DNA of 64,000 bases from UBA721 sp002705165 (GCA_045565995.1 JBJLEF010000001.1:186001-250000); one strand, 5' to 3'; counted from the first letter of the stretch, positions 1 through 8,668 are shown. Numbers and translations are program-made. Notes: a model not told the origin generated them from the sequence alone.

Positions 1-1
1 C

Positions 2-70
2 ATGCACGAACCCTGTGGCAAAATTCTGACCGAATTCTTTCGACGTCAGCGACGACTTGGCAAGAAGTAG
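2..70 (+). CDS. Possible C-terminal end of a gene entering from the left edge
   Basis: A frame open from the left edge ends with TAG at 68-70. Its last residues are basic (EFFRRQRRLGKK), as at many protein C termini, and it would converge on the leftward tonB gene. Another frame is also open from the edge and stops at 82-84, so the assignment is weak. Too little is present to name a family. Confidence 0.2.
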   Translation: MHEPCGKILTEFFRRQRRLGKK

Positions 71-114
71 TTCCCTTCGCTTAAAGTCCGGTACCTGACG
101 GCCACAATCATACT

Positions 115-1158
115 CTACTTCCGTTGAAGTACACCGGCCCGTTGTTTTTCAATTTTGAAAGTGATGGGTACGATCACTCTCTTTGTTGCCGTCTGACCAT
201 TGGTCAAACCAGGGTTAAACTGCCATTTGGAGACAGCCTCCTGCGCAAGTTGATCGAGTTTTTCTGAGCCCGTCGAAAAGATAACTCGAGTTGACTTCAC
301 CTTTCCGGATGGCAAGACAATAACTTCCAGTTTTACAGTACCGCTAACTCCCTTACTTACCAGGTCCTGGGGGAATACAGGCGGGCGATTTAAAGGGTTT
401 CGCGAATCGAGACTAGGCGCAGAGTTGGCACCATCCATTGGCTCTACAATGATGTCAGAATCAGAGTTGCCTTTTCGCGGCGGTTTATCCGCAATCATTC
501 TCTCCAACTCCAATTCCAAATCCACTACCGACCGATCGCGACTCAGTGGCTTGGTAGTAAGCTGTTCTTGATCTTTTGTGCTACTAGACTCAGGCCTCTG
601 GATTACAGGCTTATCAGGCTGACTATTTAGACTTCCATTGGTGACTCTGGCGGCTTTCACCTGAACCGGAGCTGTCTCCGAGACATTCGCTTTCAAAGCA
701 ATTGCTCTTGCAGGTAACAAACTTCCCGGCTCAGTGGGGATGTCAACTTTCTCCTCACCCAGCGTATTAGATTCGTACTCCGAGGTGCGTTGACTCAAAG
801 CCTCCTCTACAACTTCCACGATTTGCACGGCTTGCTGTCGAATCAGTTTGGAATCACTGACTGGGGTTTCCTGTTGTTCTAGCTTTGAATCCAGCTGCTT
901 TAAATTTTTTGGTTCCTGACGATCTATCGCAGTATCCTGCTCCGTATACTCCTGCTCACCTAAGAAAGATTCTTCTGGTGGCCGCGTTGCAGCAAGTAAT
1001 TGTATCGCGATAGACGATTCACCTTGCTGGATACTTCCAACTGTTACTTCCGTCTGAGAATTGCTCAATCCACCAATAGCCATATGCCCAACCGCACTCC
1101 CGGTCAAAAGCAATAAAAAAAGCCAATTCGTGTTTAGCAGGTTTTGCAACGTAGACAA
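115..1158 (-). CDS. tonB: TonB family energy-transducing protein
   Basis: 347 residues. TonB spans the periplasm and passes energy from the ExbB/ExbD proton channel to outer-membrane receptors. One N-terminal membrane segment (about residues 12-32) is followed by a long polar linker rich in Glu, Gln, Ser and Pro, then a C-terminal TonB domain (about 255-337) with the usual pattern of Pro-Pro-x-Phe-Pro, Gly-x-Val-x-Leu-x-Val, a Gly-Lys-Val turn, a helix ending in Ala-x-x-Lys-Trp-x-Phe-x-Pro, and a final beta strand. No in-frame ATG precedes the membrane segment; the first possible start is TTG at 1158, directly after an in-frame stop, and codon 4 is also TTG. It is divergent from exbB/exbD and lies close to a TonB-dependent receptor, so this is a complete TonB system. 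The substrate is not shown directly. Confidence 0.88.
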   Translation of the reverse strand: MSTLQNLLNTNWLFLLLLTGSAVGHMAIGGLSNSQTEVTVGSIQQGESSIAIQLLAATRPPEESFLGEQEYTEQDTAIDRQEPKNLKQLDSKLEQQETPVSDSKLIRQQAVQIVEVVEEALSQRTSEYESNTLGEEKVDIPTEPGSLLPARAIALKANVSETAPVQVKAARVTNGSLNSQPDKPVIQRPESSSTKDQEQLTTKPLSRDRSVVDLELELERMIADKPPRKGNSDSDIIVEPMDGANSAPSLDSRNPLNRPPVFPQDLVSKGVSGTVKLEVIVLPSGKVKSTRVIFSTGSEKLDQLAQEAVSKWQFNPGLTNGQTATKRVIVPITFKIEKQRAGVLQRK

Positions 1159-1219
1159 TCAACCAAAAACAAGGAGGAGCGAACCTGTTTCGCCCATGAA
1201 ATTCTATTCGTGAGAACGT

Positions 1220-1240
1220 AAATGATTTTCTTTATCATTT
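1220..1240. promoter_or_regulatory. Candidate Fur-type iron box between tonB and exbB
   Basis: AAATGAT (1220-1226) and ATCATTT (1234-1240) form a perfect inverted repeat with a 7-base spacer. The central 15-mer TGATTTTCTTTATCA (1223-1237) matches 11 of the 14 defined positions of the 7-1-7 Fur model TGATAATnATTATCA. It lies in the 257-bp divergent region between tonB and exbB, where a regulator could control both directions. Binding by Fur is inferred; a related regulator is possible. Confidence 0.45.
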
Positions 1241-1415
1241 CCTCCATCTATCATATCGTCAAATACTACGTCTCCAATCGGGCAAACGGTGGTATTCTTA
1301 TAACCAAATTCGATTCACGACATGATTACTAGCAAGACAACAGATTTGAGTTAATCTTAATAAGTAATCACCCTTTATTAATTCTTTAGTTTTAGAAATT
1401 GGTTCCTTACCATTC

Positions 1416-2084
1416 ATGTTTTGGGGAAAGACCTTAGGCGAGTTATTTGAGCAGGGCGGGTTCGTGATGTACCCTCTGCTGGTCTGTTCCATTGTTGCCG
1501 TTAGTGTGGTGATCGAAAGAATTATCGTGCTACTTCTCAATCGCAGCAATTATGACCAATTTATTTCTGAATTGGAGAGCAAGCTAACGCGTACAGATCT
1601 TTCGTCTGCCAGAGAATGGCTACAGACATTATCGAACCCACTGGGCCATGTGGCAGATTGTCACCTTCAACATGCTGAATTGACTCCGGAAACCCGAGAA
1701 GAGATTGTCAACAGGGAAGCTTCTGAACAAATCGCACGACTTGAAACACGAATTAACTGGTTGTCGATTATCGGAACTCTGGCCCCAATGATTGGACTCT
1801 TAGGTACCGTCATCGGATTGGTAGAAGCGTTCTATCAAATAGAACAGCAAGGGGGGCAGGTGCAGCCAGGAGATTTAGCCTCCGGCATTTGGACGGCCCT
1901 GCTAACAACCGTATTTGGCCTTGTCGTTGCGTTACCAACTTTAGCCGCCTATCACTTTCTGGACAACCAAATCGCAGCTTTAACGTTGCGGATGGCCTGG
2001 GTCTCTTCAAGAATCAATGAGTGGCTGGCAACCGATGATTCTTTATGGCCCAATAAATCAGCTGGCGCGGGAGAAGCAGAGTGA
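1416..2084 (+). CDS. exbB: ExbB/TolQ/MotA family proton channel protein
   Basis: 222 residues. ExbB forms the pentameric proton channel that, with ExbD, energises TonB in the inner membrane. Three membrane segments are visible: about residues 16-38 after the family-typical Gly-Gly-Phe-Val-Met-Tyr-Pro-Leu start, about 114-138 (Gly-Thr-Leu-Ala-Pro-Met-Ile-Gly-Leu-Leu-Gly-Thr-Val-Ile-Gly), and about 156-180 (Trp-Thr-Ala-Leu-Leu-Thr-Thr-Val-Phe-Gly-Leu). The long cytoplasmic loop between the first and second segments is charged, as expected. The ATG at 1416 lacks a strong Shine-Dalgarno sequence. The stop overlaps the start of exbD. MotA and TolQ share the fold, but the ExbD partner and nearby TonB favour ExbB. 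Confidence 0.93.
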   Translation: MFWGKTLGELFEQGGFVMYPLLVCSIVAVSVVIERIIVLLLNRSNYDQFISELESKLTRTDLSSAREWLQTLSNPLGHVADCHLQHAELTPETREEIVNREASEQIARLETRINWLSIIGTLAPMIGLLGTVIGLVEAFYQIEQQGGQVQPGDLASGIWTALLTTVFGLVVALPTLAAYHFLDNQIAALTLRMAWVSSRINEWLATDDSLWPNKSAGAGEAE

Positions 2085-2479
2085 AGTCCATTCAACGTCA
2101 GCGGCGTCCCTCGATCCGTATGGAACTCAGTCCTCTGATTGACTGCATCTTTCAACTCCTGATATTTTTCATGTTGTCATCTACGTTCCTGACCCCTGCC
2201 ATCCAACTAACATTGCCGTCGGCAACAGCGGGCACCAGTCAAAACGAATTGGAAATTATCATCACGTTGAGTGAAGAAGGCGATGTCTACTTAAACAACA
2301 CGAAGACATCGCTTATTTCGTTGAAGTCAGAACTTCAACGGATGCTGACCGAATCGAGCCACAAATCAGTTACGATTCGGGGCGATCAGAACATGCCTTA
2401 TTCAGCCTTTTTAGACGCTCTAGATATTGCCAAGCGGAGTGGTGCCATTCATGTCAACGTTGCCCACCAGACACCCTGA
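2081..2479 (+). CDS. exbD: ExbD/TolR family biopolymer transport protein
   Basis: 132 residues. ExbD is the stator partner of ExbB and carries the protonatable residue of the channel. The N terminus is short and basic and is followed by one membrane segment (about 16-40). Asp21, in Pro-Leu-Ile-Asp-Cys-Ile-Phe, corresponds to the essential membrane Asp of the family (Asp25 in E. coli ExbD). The rest is a periplasmic domain with mixed beta/alpha pattern. The start is GTG at 2081, overlapping the exbB stop by four bases, which implies translational coupling. It converges on the TonB-dependent receptor with only 22 bases between the stops. Confidence 0.93.
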   Translation: MKSIQRQRRPSIRMELSPLIDCIFQLLIFFMLSSTFLTPAIQLTLPSATAGTSQNELEIIITLSEEGDVYLNNTKTSLISLKSELQRMLTESSHKSVTIRGDQNMPYSAFLDALDIAKRSGAIHVNVAHQTP

Positions 2480-2501
2480 ACAAGTCGCCGGCTGTTTTAA
2501 T

Positions 2502-4838
2502 CTAAAATTCGAAACCGTACTGTATATTTGCTGAGAACCCGGCACCATCGACTCCACTTCCATGAACCCGATAGGCTTTATCGAGAATATTTTCGAGCTC
2601 GATCCTTAAGAGATGATTCTCCTTAAGTTCAGTCCCGTATCTAAGGCTGATCGTCCCGTACCCAGGCGTCCCTCCGTCAGGTATTCGACCATCCGAAATA
2701 TCCTGAAAGTTCAGGCGATCCTGCTTATCCACAAGCCAGGAGTAGATATCAACAAACTCATATTTTTCGCCATGACGCCATCGTAGTCCAACGACCCCCT
2801 GAGTGGGAGGAATACGTGACAACGGTTCCTCAAGTTCCAAATCCTGGCCATAGATATAAGAGAAGTTTCCATAAGCAGTCCAGTTCGTGGACAATCGTTT
2901 TTCCGCTGCAAATTCAACTCCGTTGACTTCCGCATCACGATTACTTCTTGAAAACAGGATACTCTCACTGGATGTTCCAGCTGGCGTTCTCAATATCATG
3001 TCGTCAATATTGGTCCAAAACACGGAGGCCTGCCAACGCATATCATCCACTTCTTTTCGCAAGGCGAGCTCATAACTCAGACTACGCTCCGGCCGCAAAT
3101 CAACACTGGGCGTATCAGCGGCGGCTTGTTGCACGTTATCATTATTGGCAGCCAAATCATCCAGATTTGGAGCTCGGAACCCTTCCGAAACAGATCCGAC
3201 CAGGACGGTATTTTCGTCCAATTTGAAATTCAATCCACCACCAGCCGACCAGTCATCGAACGTCGGGGAAATGAAAACAGGCTGGGATTCCGGATCCGTG
3301 GCGGGGTTGTTGTCATGATCAACATCAACCATCGGGGTTCCCTGTGCATGGGCTCTGGTAAATCGCACACCGCCGTTGAAACTCAGCCGATCACTAAGCT
3401 CTTTATCAATCTGCAGGAAGGCCCCCGTCTGGCGAAATCGTCCATCATCCGGATACTTTGGTGTCGGAGAAGAAACAAATTCGTTGGTCAGATTGTCATA
3501 TCGATTTCGGAAAGAATCTACGACATCACGGTAAGAGTCCACACCATAAGTCAGGTTCCACCCATTCTCCAGTTCACGCCCTAAGAGAAGTTGGAGGCCA
3601 TAGGAGTAGTTATCCGTTTCCATGTCATCCCAATAGGACTTATCAGAACGCGCATCAGTAGCCTGCTCACGTTGGCGATGCATGGAAAATGTGAGCATAT
3701 AATTGTCATAGATTTTCCCCATATCCGTTCCCTGGAATCGAACATAGGCCATACTCCGTTGTTGGGGATCAACGATCGTCCGTCGACTGGGAAATCTGTC
3801 TGTGCGAAAAACGTCATGTTGCTCAAAGTGTTGAACTGAAAGTGTAACGGCTTGGTTCTCCGTAATAAGCCGATCGACCCGAACGTCACCCGAGTATTGA
3901 GAGTAAGCAGTCGCTGGCTGACGCCCTAGGTCGCCACCACGATCCAGATCATTAAAGTTGCCATAACCTGACCCCGCAAAGACTCGTGTATCTCCTTTTT
4001 GAAATTGATAATTCAAACGGGTGTAAATCCCACCATCAGCACTGGAATATCGTGAAGTCCACGTGCGAAGCGGATCGTTTAGTAACGCATCCACAGGAGT
4101 ACGCCTGGTGACCACATTGATCACACCGCCCATCGCATCACTACCCCAAAGTACCGTTTGAGGTCCACGAATCACTTCAATGTGATCCACCATCCCAGGG
4201 TCGATCGTATTAAAGTACTGGTTAGGGCCGGTTCGGAATGTTGCATTGTTCATGCGAATGCCGTCAATCAGAATCAGTACCTGCTGCCCCGTCAAACCGC
4301 GAATAAATGGAGAGGCTGCACCACGTTGAGTACGCTGCATCAACACACCGGTTTCTCGCTCCAATGCCTGTAACATGTCCGCCGGAGCTCGTTCAAGAAG
4401 ATCTTGCAGATCAATAACTGAGCGATTAGAGGGCGCGGTAAAATTTGAAAAGTTACTGCGTCGACCGCCGTCAAACAACCCGCGTGGCATCGAGTCCAAG
4501 CGATCATCGTTCCAAATACCATCCGGCGTCGTGGGAAACGGAATCACCCCTTCAACAACGATCGGATCGATTTCAGGCGGGGCCTCAGTCTCCTGCTCAG
4601 TCTCCTGCTCAGTCTCCTGCTCAGTCTCCTGCTCAGTCTCCTGCTTATTAGCTAACATAACCCCGGACGACTTATCCACCGAATCTTCGTCGACTTCCAG
4701 TTCCAGAGAATCCAGATTCGGATCAACCATGGGCGCGGCTGGAACGTCGGCTTGCTCTTCCTGACCACTTACCTGCACCGTCAACATCAGAACACTAATG
4801 CTAGCTAGTAACGATGTTTTTATGAGGATTCCAAACAA
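2502..4838 (-). CDS. TonB-dependent outer-membrane receptor
   Basis: 778 residues. This is a gated beta-barrel importing a scarce ligand with energy from TonB. A signal peptide (about 1-25, ending near Val-Ser-Gly-Gln) is followed by a repeated Glu-Thr-Glu-Gln stretch (about 65-84), a possible TonB box (Asp-Pro-Ile-Val-Val-Glu-Gly), and a plug domain with Ile-Arg-Gly-Leu, Ile-Leu-Ile-Asp-Gly-Ile-Arg and Glu-Val-Ile-Arg-Gly-Pro near residues 160-230. A long barrel ends in Gly-Phe-Glu-Phe, with the terminal aromatic residue expected for BAM insertion. The best start is TTG at 4838: no in-frame ATG lies between the upstream stop and Met18, which is inside the signal peptide. The general resemblance is to BtuB/CirA/haem-type receptors. 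The neighbouring Fur-like box suggests an iron or haem ligand, but B12 cannot be excluded. Confidence 0.92.
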   Translation of the reverse strand: MFGILIKTSLLASISVLMLTVQVSGQEEQADVPAAPMVDPNLDSLELEVDEDSVDKSSGVMLANKQETEQETEQETEQETEQETEAPPEIDPIVVEGVIPFPTTPDGIWNDDRLDSMPRGLFDGGRRSNFSNFTAPSNRSVIDLQDLLERAPADMLQALERETGVLMQRTQRGAASPFIRGLTGQQVLILIDGIRMNNATFRTGPNQYFNTIDPGMVDHIEVIRGPQTVLWGSDAMGGVINVVTRRTPVDALLNDPLRTWTSRYSSADGGIYTRLNYQFQKGDTRVFAGSGYGNFNDLDRGGDLGRQPATAYSQYSGDVRVDRLITENQAVTLSVQHFEQHDVFRTDRFPSRRTIVDPQQRSMAYVRFQGTDMGKIYDNYMLTFSMHRQREQATDARSDKSYWDDMETDNYSYGLQLLLGRELENGWNLTYGVDSYRDVVDSFRNRYDNLTNEFVSSPTPKYPDDGRFRQTGAFLQIDKELSDRLSFNGGVRFTRAHAQGTPMVDVDHDNNPATDPESQPVFISPTFDDWSAGGGLNFKLDENTVLVGSVSEGFRAPNLDDLAANNDNVQQAAADTPSVDLRPERSLSYELALRKEVDDMRWQASVFWTNIDDMILRTPAGTSSESILFSRSNRDAEVNGVEFAAEKRLSTNWTAYGNFSYIYGQDLELEEPLSRIPPTQGVVGLRWRHGEKYEFVDIYSWLVDKQDRLNFQDISDGRIPDGGTPGYGTISLRYGTELKENHLLRIELENILDKAYRVHGSGVDGAGFSANIQYGFEF
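4585..4644. repeat. Five perfect 12-bp tandem repeats inside the receptor gene
   Basis: The unit TCAGTCTCCTGC occurs five times in a row without a mismatch. On the coding strand it gives five Glu-Thr-Glu-Gln-type units. It sits between the signal peptide and the possible TonB box, in the flexible periplasmic N-terminal extension. Because the unit is a multiple of three, copy-number change would keep the frame. Confidence 0.95.
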
Positions 4839-4983
4839 AGTTCTTGATGCATTTCTATGAAGTCATTAATCCGGTATATGGGAATTGAATCGTCCGCAAC
4901 TAGAGAGTTCGACAATTTTTCGCACCGAATCCGCACCTTTTTGTTCTTGTTATTTTTTCCCGAGTTGAAGGCCCAAATTGAGA

Positions 4984-5763
4984 CTATTTGGAAACTTGAG
5001 ATTGGGTTTGCCAGAATTCGTTAATGGGAACCTCTTTGCAACCAGCCATCAGATTACCTGTTGAGCTAATACGTTTACGATCAGAGTTGGTTAGTTGCCA
5101 GTGAATACTGTGCTCGCTACGCACCACTTGCTTTCGAAGTCCAACTCGATCCAACATGACTGTACGCTGAATGGTCTTGGGCATTAATCTCTGCTCAGCC
5201 ATCACTCGATTCAATTCAAAGCGAGAATAGGGTGGCAGATTACCAATACGAGTGCTATTCAATCGGGCAATCCAATCTGCGAAATGCCGATATTGTTGAA
5301 TAGCCGGATCCCACTTGGCCGAAATCCCGACCGCCTGATAGGTGAGATGGTCGCTTGAAACGGTGACCGTCTTCGTCGATGGATTAAATTTCTGCGCAAG
5401 CTTTGGGCTCACAAACCTGGTCACCACATCCTCGCTGGCCTGAGACTTCACCTGCTCAAGGAACTTGATGAGATAATCTTTGGTCAAAGTCGTCTTCAGC
5501 TTTCGCTGCGTATCGATCAGAACAAATCGTCCACGTCTCACGTCAAACACGGTAATGTCTCCATGAGCACTATCATCGCTCAAGAAATCATAAACGGTAG
5601 TACCACTGAAGAGCGTCAAGCTAGTGGCGGCAGGATGAGAATCTCCCTCGATGAAAACTTCTGTTTCCATTCGAAAGTCATTGGCCTGAACGAACGGCGG
5701 AAATGAAACTGCGACGGCAAAAAGTATCAGAATTCCGGATAAAGTTGTTCGCGTTGATTTCAT
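4984..5763 (-). CDS. Secreted protein of unknown function
   Basis: 259 residues from the ATG at 5763. The longer frame to 5805 adds 14 residues before a clear signal peptide, whereas 5763 has AGGA eight bases upstream and begins directly with the signal peptide (Met-Lys-Ser-Thr-Arg-Thr, hydrophobic core, Val-Gln-Ala-Asn). The mature part has a beta-rich first half with Phe-Ile-Glu-Gly-Asp and Thr-Val-Tyr-Asp-Phe-Leu patterns, then a charged region with a Lys-Thr-Thr-Leu-Thr helix. No catalytic motif is recognised. It is divergent from the UDP-glucuronate decarboxylase gene and follows the receptor on the same strand after 145 bases. I do not recognise the family. Confidence 0.72.
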   Translation of the reverse strand: MKSTRTTLSGILILFAVAVSFPPFVQANDFRMETEVFIEGDSHPAATSLTLFSGTTVYDFLSDDSAHGDITVFDVRRGRFVLIDTQRKLKTTLTKDYLIKFLEQVKSQASEDVVTRFVSPKLAQKFNPSTKTVTVSSDHLTYQAVGISAKWDPAIQQYRHFADWIARLNSTRIGNLPPYSRFELNRVMAEQRLMPKTIQRTVMLDRVGLRKQVVRSEHSIHWQLTNSDRKRISSTGNLMAGCKEVPINEFWQTQSQVSK

Positions 5764-5991
5764 AGATGCGATCCTGAAGATTACGAAAGGGGGTGGGTGT
5801 CCCAAGAGAGTAACTCATATCAACCGGCCAAGTCTACGCAAATCATACGGATTAACATTCCAGTGGCATGTTAATCTTCAGAGAGTCGTTTGTTTTCAAG
5901 ATTTTGCGAGTCACACAGCAAGCCAACGGGCAATACTTTGCTTAACATGGAGATACGCATCCAACCTATGACCAACAGATAAGGCGTTAAC

Positions 5992-6966
5992 GTGAATCAA
6001 AAGCAACGCATTTTAGTAACCGGCGGAGCGGGATTTCTGGGATCCCAACTTTGCGAAATGCTTGTTGCGAGAGGCAACGATGTCATCTGCGTTGATAATT
6101 TCTTTACCAGTCAAAAAGTGAATGTGGCTCATCTGCTGGACAAGCCCAATTTCGAGTTAATTCGTCACGATGTGATTGTCCCTATCTGGCTGGAAGTGGA
6201 TCAGATTTACAATCTGGCCTGTCCGGCATCGCCGGGGCACTATCAATTCAATCCCATCAAGACAATCAAAACATCAGTAATGGGAGCGATCAATGTTCTG
6301 GGGTTAGCCAAGCGTTGTAATGCTCGAGTTTTACAAGCATCCACGAGTGAAGTATACGGGGATCCGGAAGTTCACCCTCAAACGGAGAGCTATCGAGGTA
6401 GTGTGAATCCTATCGGCCCTCGAGCATGTTACGACGAAGGGAAGCGGGCAGCCGAAACTCTGTTCATGGAATACCATCGGATGAACAAGGTCGATATTCG
6501 TATCGTCCGTATCTTCAATACCTACGGGCCGCGAATGCATCCTTTTGATGGACGTGTTGTTTCCAACTTTATCCGACAAGCCCTGGCCAACGAACCGTTG
6601 ACGCTATTTGGAGATGGCTCGCAAACACGATCCTTTTGCTACCGAGACGACTTGCTAAACGCCCTCGTGCAAATGATGGAAAATGAGTCCGGGTTTATCG
6701 GCCCCGTAAACGTTGGTAATCCGGATGAATTTACAATTCGAGAATTAGCGGAACTGATCATTGAGCTAACGGAAAGCTCAAGTGAAATCGTGGAAACAGA
6801 CTTGCCCATCGATGATCCGGTAAGACGGCAACCAGATATTAGTCTGGCCAGAGAAAGACTCCAGTGGGAGCCTGAAGTCGAGTTACGACTGGGGCTACAA
6901 AAGACTATCGATTGGTTTAAGACAATTGACCTGGATCACTATCACCCGCCAACGCCCAATTTCTAA
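5992..6966 (+). CDS. UDP-glucuronate decarboxylase (UDP-xylose synthase), SDR family
   Basis: 324 residues. It converts UDP-glucuronate to UDP-xylose with bound NAD, supplying xylose for polysaccharide or glycoprotein synthesis in the cytoplasm. The N terminus carries the nucleotide-binding Gly-Gly-Ala-Gly-Phe-Leu-Gly (11-17). The family-specific Ala-Ser-Thr-Ser-Glu-Val-Tyr-Gly-Asp-Pro block, the catalytic Tyr147-x-x-x-Lys151 in Cys-Tyr-Asp-Glu-Gly-Lys-Arg, Asn-Thr-Tyr-Gly-Pro-Arg-Met, and Gly-Asp-Gly-Ser-Gln-Thr-Arg-Ser-Phe-Cys-Tyr are all present. Length matches bacterial UXS enzymes. The start is GTG at 5992 with an AAGG sequence upstream. A bidirectional-looking terminator follows. Related dTDP-glucose dehydratases are less likely given the Glu-Val-Tyr-Gly-Asp-Pro signature. 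Confidence 0.93.
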   Translation: MNQKQRILVTGGAGFLGSQLCEMLVARGNDVICVDNFFTSQKVNVAHLLDKPNFELIRHDVIVPIWLEVDQIYNLACPASPGHYQFNPIKTIKTSVMGAINVLGLAKRCNARVLQASTSEVYGDPEVHPQTESYRGSVNPIGPRACYDEGKRAAETLFMEYHRMNKVDIRIVRIFNTYGPRMHPFDGRVVSNFIRQALANEPLTLFGDGSQTRSFCYRDDLLNALVQMMENESGFIGPVNVGNPDEFTIRELAELIIELTESSSEIVETDLPIDDPVRRQPDISLARERLQWEPEVELRLGLQKTIDWFKTIDLDHYHPPTPNF

Positions 6967-6976
6967 AGCGGATTAT

Positions 6977-7016
6977 AAAAAAAGCCGAGGCTGAAAATCA
7001 GACTCGGCTTTCAATT
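6977..7016. terminator. Bidirectional intrinsic terminator between convergent genes
   Basis: AAAGCCGAG (6981-6989) pairs perfectly with CTCGGCTTT (7003-7011), giving a 9-bp stem and 13-base loop. It has a run of A before and T-rich sequence after, so it can work in both directions. It lies between the stop codons of two convergent genes. Confidence 0.88.
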
Positions 7017-7029
7017 TTATTGGCTGATA

Positions 7030-7989
7030 CTACTTCTTAACACTTTTATAAGCCTCAAACTGAGCAGCGATATCAGCGGCCTCAGTGTTTCCTTGATGGA
7101 CATAGACCCGATAACGCAGAGTCATTGTTTCACCTTGGGCCATTTTGTGAGAGCCATCAATATCGTTGCTGTTCTTGAAGTGGTGTAGTCCAAACGGGTT
7201 CGCTGTAAACAGACCATATGTACGAACGTGCCAGTAGGTTGGGTAACGAAAACTGGTGGGGTGATTCATGATTGCAATACCAACCGTTTTACCTTTGACC
7301 GGGCCGACATAATCTACCCATGGAGAAGCTTTACCCCAGGCTTGCACGTCCTTGTCACCTTGTTCATTCACGATAATCCCCCCCATCTTTGAGGTCACTT
7401 TCATACTACCGGCAACTCGGACGCCAAATGAACCTTCTTTAGTATCACCAAAAACGAGTTCGCCTTCGCTGGCAGCTACGGTCGTATCGAAGTCAATCCA
7501 ATAAGCATCTCCATTAGTTCCAAAGGTTAAGCGTCGAACGTCTTCACAAACTTTGCTGCCTTTGGCATCGACCCAATCATTTTTGGATTCAATGACGGCC
7601 ATGTCACCACCTTTAGCTTTAGTAAATCCTTTGTGAATGATATTCCCATGACCTTCCGTTTCAGCCCAAAAATCAATTCCATTAACATTTCCATGAGTAA
7701 ACCAGAAGGAACGATGATGCACATGATCATTCCGTTCATGCTCGCCAGCCTCTCGCATTGGATAAGCTCGTGTGATTTCATTTCCATGAGGTCCGATCAG
7801 GGGCCACAGAACAGGCTTGGCGCCAGACTTGGTCAAATACCGCGTTAGTAGCTCGCCATTTCTAGTGACTTCCAGACCACTATCAATTTCTTTGATTTCA
7901 AAAGTCTCAGCCATCAGGCTTGATGGCAAGCTAAGTACCACAGTCGCTACTAGAAGTAGAAGGAATTGTTTGATCGGGTTGCCTGCCAT
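7030..7989 (-). CDS. PmoA-like (DUF6807) secreted protein
   Basis: 319 residues from ATG 7989, which is preceded by GGAGAG about ten bases upstream; an upstream in-frame extension to 8016 adds nine residues before the signal peptide. A hydrophobic signal peptide ends near Ser-Leu-Met-Ala-Glu. The mature protein has the family hallmarks: an early Thr-Arg-Tyr-Leu-Thr, Pro-x-Gly-x-Glu-Ile-Thr-Arg-Ala-Tyr-Pro, and the His-His-Arg-Ser-Phe-Trp-Phe-Thr-His-Gly block. The name PmoA refers to a distant annotation match to methane monooxygenase subunits. I do not take this as evidence for methane oxidation, because these proteins are common in non-methanotrophic planctomycetes. The role is unknown; a carbohydrate-related exported function is an inference from its usual company. 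Confidence 0.85.
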   Translation of the reverse strand: MAGNPIKQFLLLLVATVVLSLPSSLMAETFEIKEIDSGLEVTRNGELLTRYLTKSGAKPVLWPLIGPHGNEITRAYPMREAGEHERNDHVHHRSFWFTHGNVNGIDFWAETEGHGNIIHKGFTKAKGGDMAVIESKNDWVDAKGSKVCEDVRRLTFGTNGDAYWIDFDTTVAASEGELVFGDTKEGSFGVRVAGSMKVTSKMGGIIVNEQGDKDVQAWGKASPWVDYVGPVKGKTVGIAIMNHPTSFRYPTYWHVRTYGLFTANPFGLHHFKNSNDIDGSHKMAQGETMTLRYRVYVHQGNTEAADIAAQFEAYKSVKK

Positions 7990-8356
7990 AGTTCTTTCTC
8001 TCCAGACTCTCCACATTCAGCTGGATACTCAAGTTTCGTGAGACCAGTGCAACGGGCTGATAAAAGGGCTTCTATATAATGTAAGGTGCTCGGACGTTTG
8101 TGATACCGAGCAAACTGACCTCATTCTATCAATGTTTTCCTGACCGTCATAATCGATACACGCTACTTCTCCGGAAATCCTTCCACATAGTTCATGGACT
8201 ATTTTTTAGAATCTTCATCCCTAACCGGACAACGCACTCCATCTTCCCGATATTACCCATAGTTAACATTTACCTTAACTAACCCAAGCTAAGACCCTCT
8301 CGCTTAATACCGAATTCAAGTACGACCGAGCCTGTCTTAGAGAATATAGAAGAGTT
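7990..8356. other. 367-bp intergenic region between divergent genes
   Basis: This region separates the leftward PmoA-like gene from the rightward small gene at 8357, so it must hold promoters for both. Near 8077 there is an AT-rich TATATAATG stretch that could contribute to a -10 element. The only convincing sequence is the purine-rich AGAAGAG just before the ATG at 8357. Short open frames here look spurious. Confidence 0.5.
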
Positions 8357-8668
8357 ATGCCGGGAACGATTTCTACCTTGCTGCAGGCCGTCGACCTGCC
8401 CGATCTTAGAAAACAAATCCAAAAAGCCTTATGCGAATTCAATCTTCTTGAACCCGGAGCATTCCCCTTTACGGAACGAGTCCTGACCAAACAGGGCGAA
8501 GCCTGCGGGATCATGTTCTGTCTGCACGGCCCACGAAGCGTCAAGCTGACTGCTATCTGGGAAACCGTTTCAAATTCAGTTCTCTTCTACGATTCCACTG
8601 GTCAACGCCAGGGGAAGGCAGAAGTCGACTTAGATAATCAATCCGATCTACTGGCGCTAGCCAGTTAA
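8357..8668 (+). CDS. Small conserved-looking protein upstream of csrA
   Basis: 103 residues, starting at ATG 8357 with AGAAGAG just upstream. There is no signal peptide or membrane segment. The protein looks like a compact alpha/beta domain: an N-terminal amphipathic helix (Leu-Pro-Asp-Leu-Arg-Lys-Gln-Ile), a central strand pair with Cys-Gly-Ile-Met-Phe-Cys-Leu-His-Gly-Pro-Arg, then Val-Lys-Leu-Thr-Ala-Ile-Trp-Glu and Val-Leu-Phe-Tyr-Asp-Ser. It ends 53 bases before csrA on the same strand, so the two are probably co-transcribed. I recall similar small proteins in planctomycetes but know no function. A link to CsrA regulation is inferred from position only. Confidence 0.72.
   Translation: MPGTISTLLQAVDLPDLRKQIQKALCEFNLLEPGAFPFTERVLTKQGEACGIMFCLHGPRSVKLTAIWETVSNSVLFYDSTGQRQGKAEVDLDNQSDLLALAS

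Noticed and set aside
4585..4644. CRISPR-like repeat array
   Set aside because: The repeats are contiguous 12-bp units with no spacers and are inside a coding frame.
4445..4764. Open frames on the forward strand opposite the TonB receptor repeats
   Set aside because: They arise because the repeat has no stops in several frames. The reverse frame has full receptor motifs and signal peptide.
7030..7989. Methane monooxygenase subunit (PmoA) as evidence for methanotrophy
   Set aside because: The protein is a soluble secreted DUF6807 member, not a membrane PmoA. No other methane genes are present.
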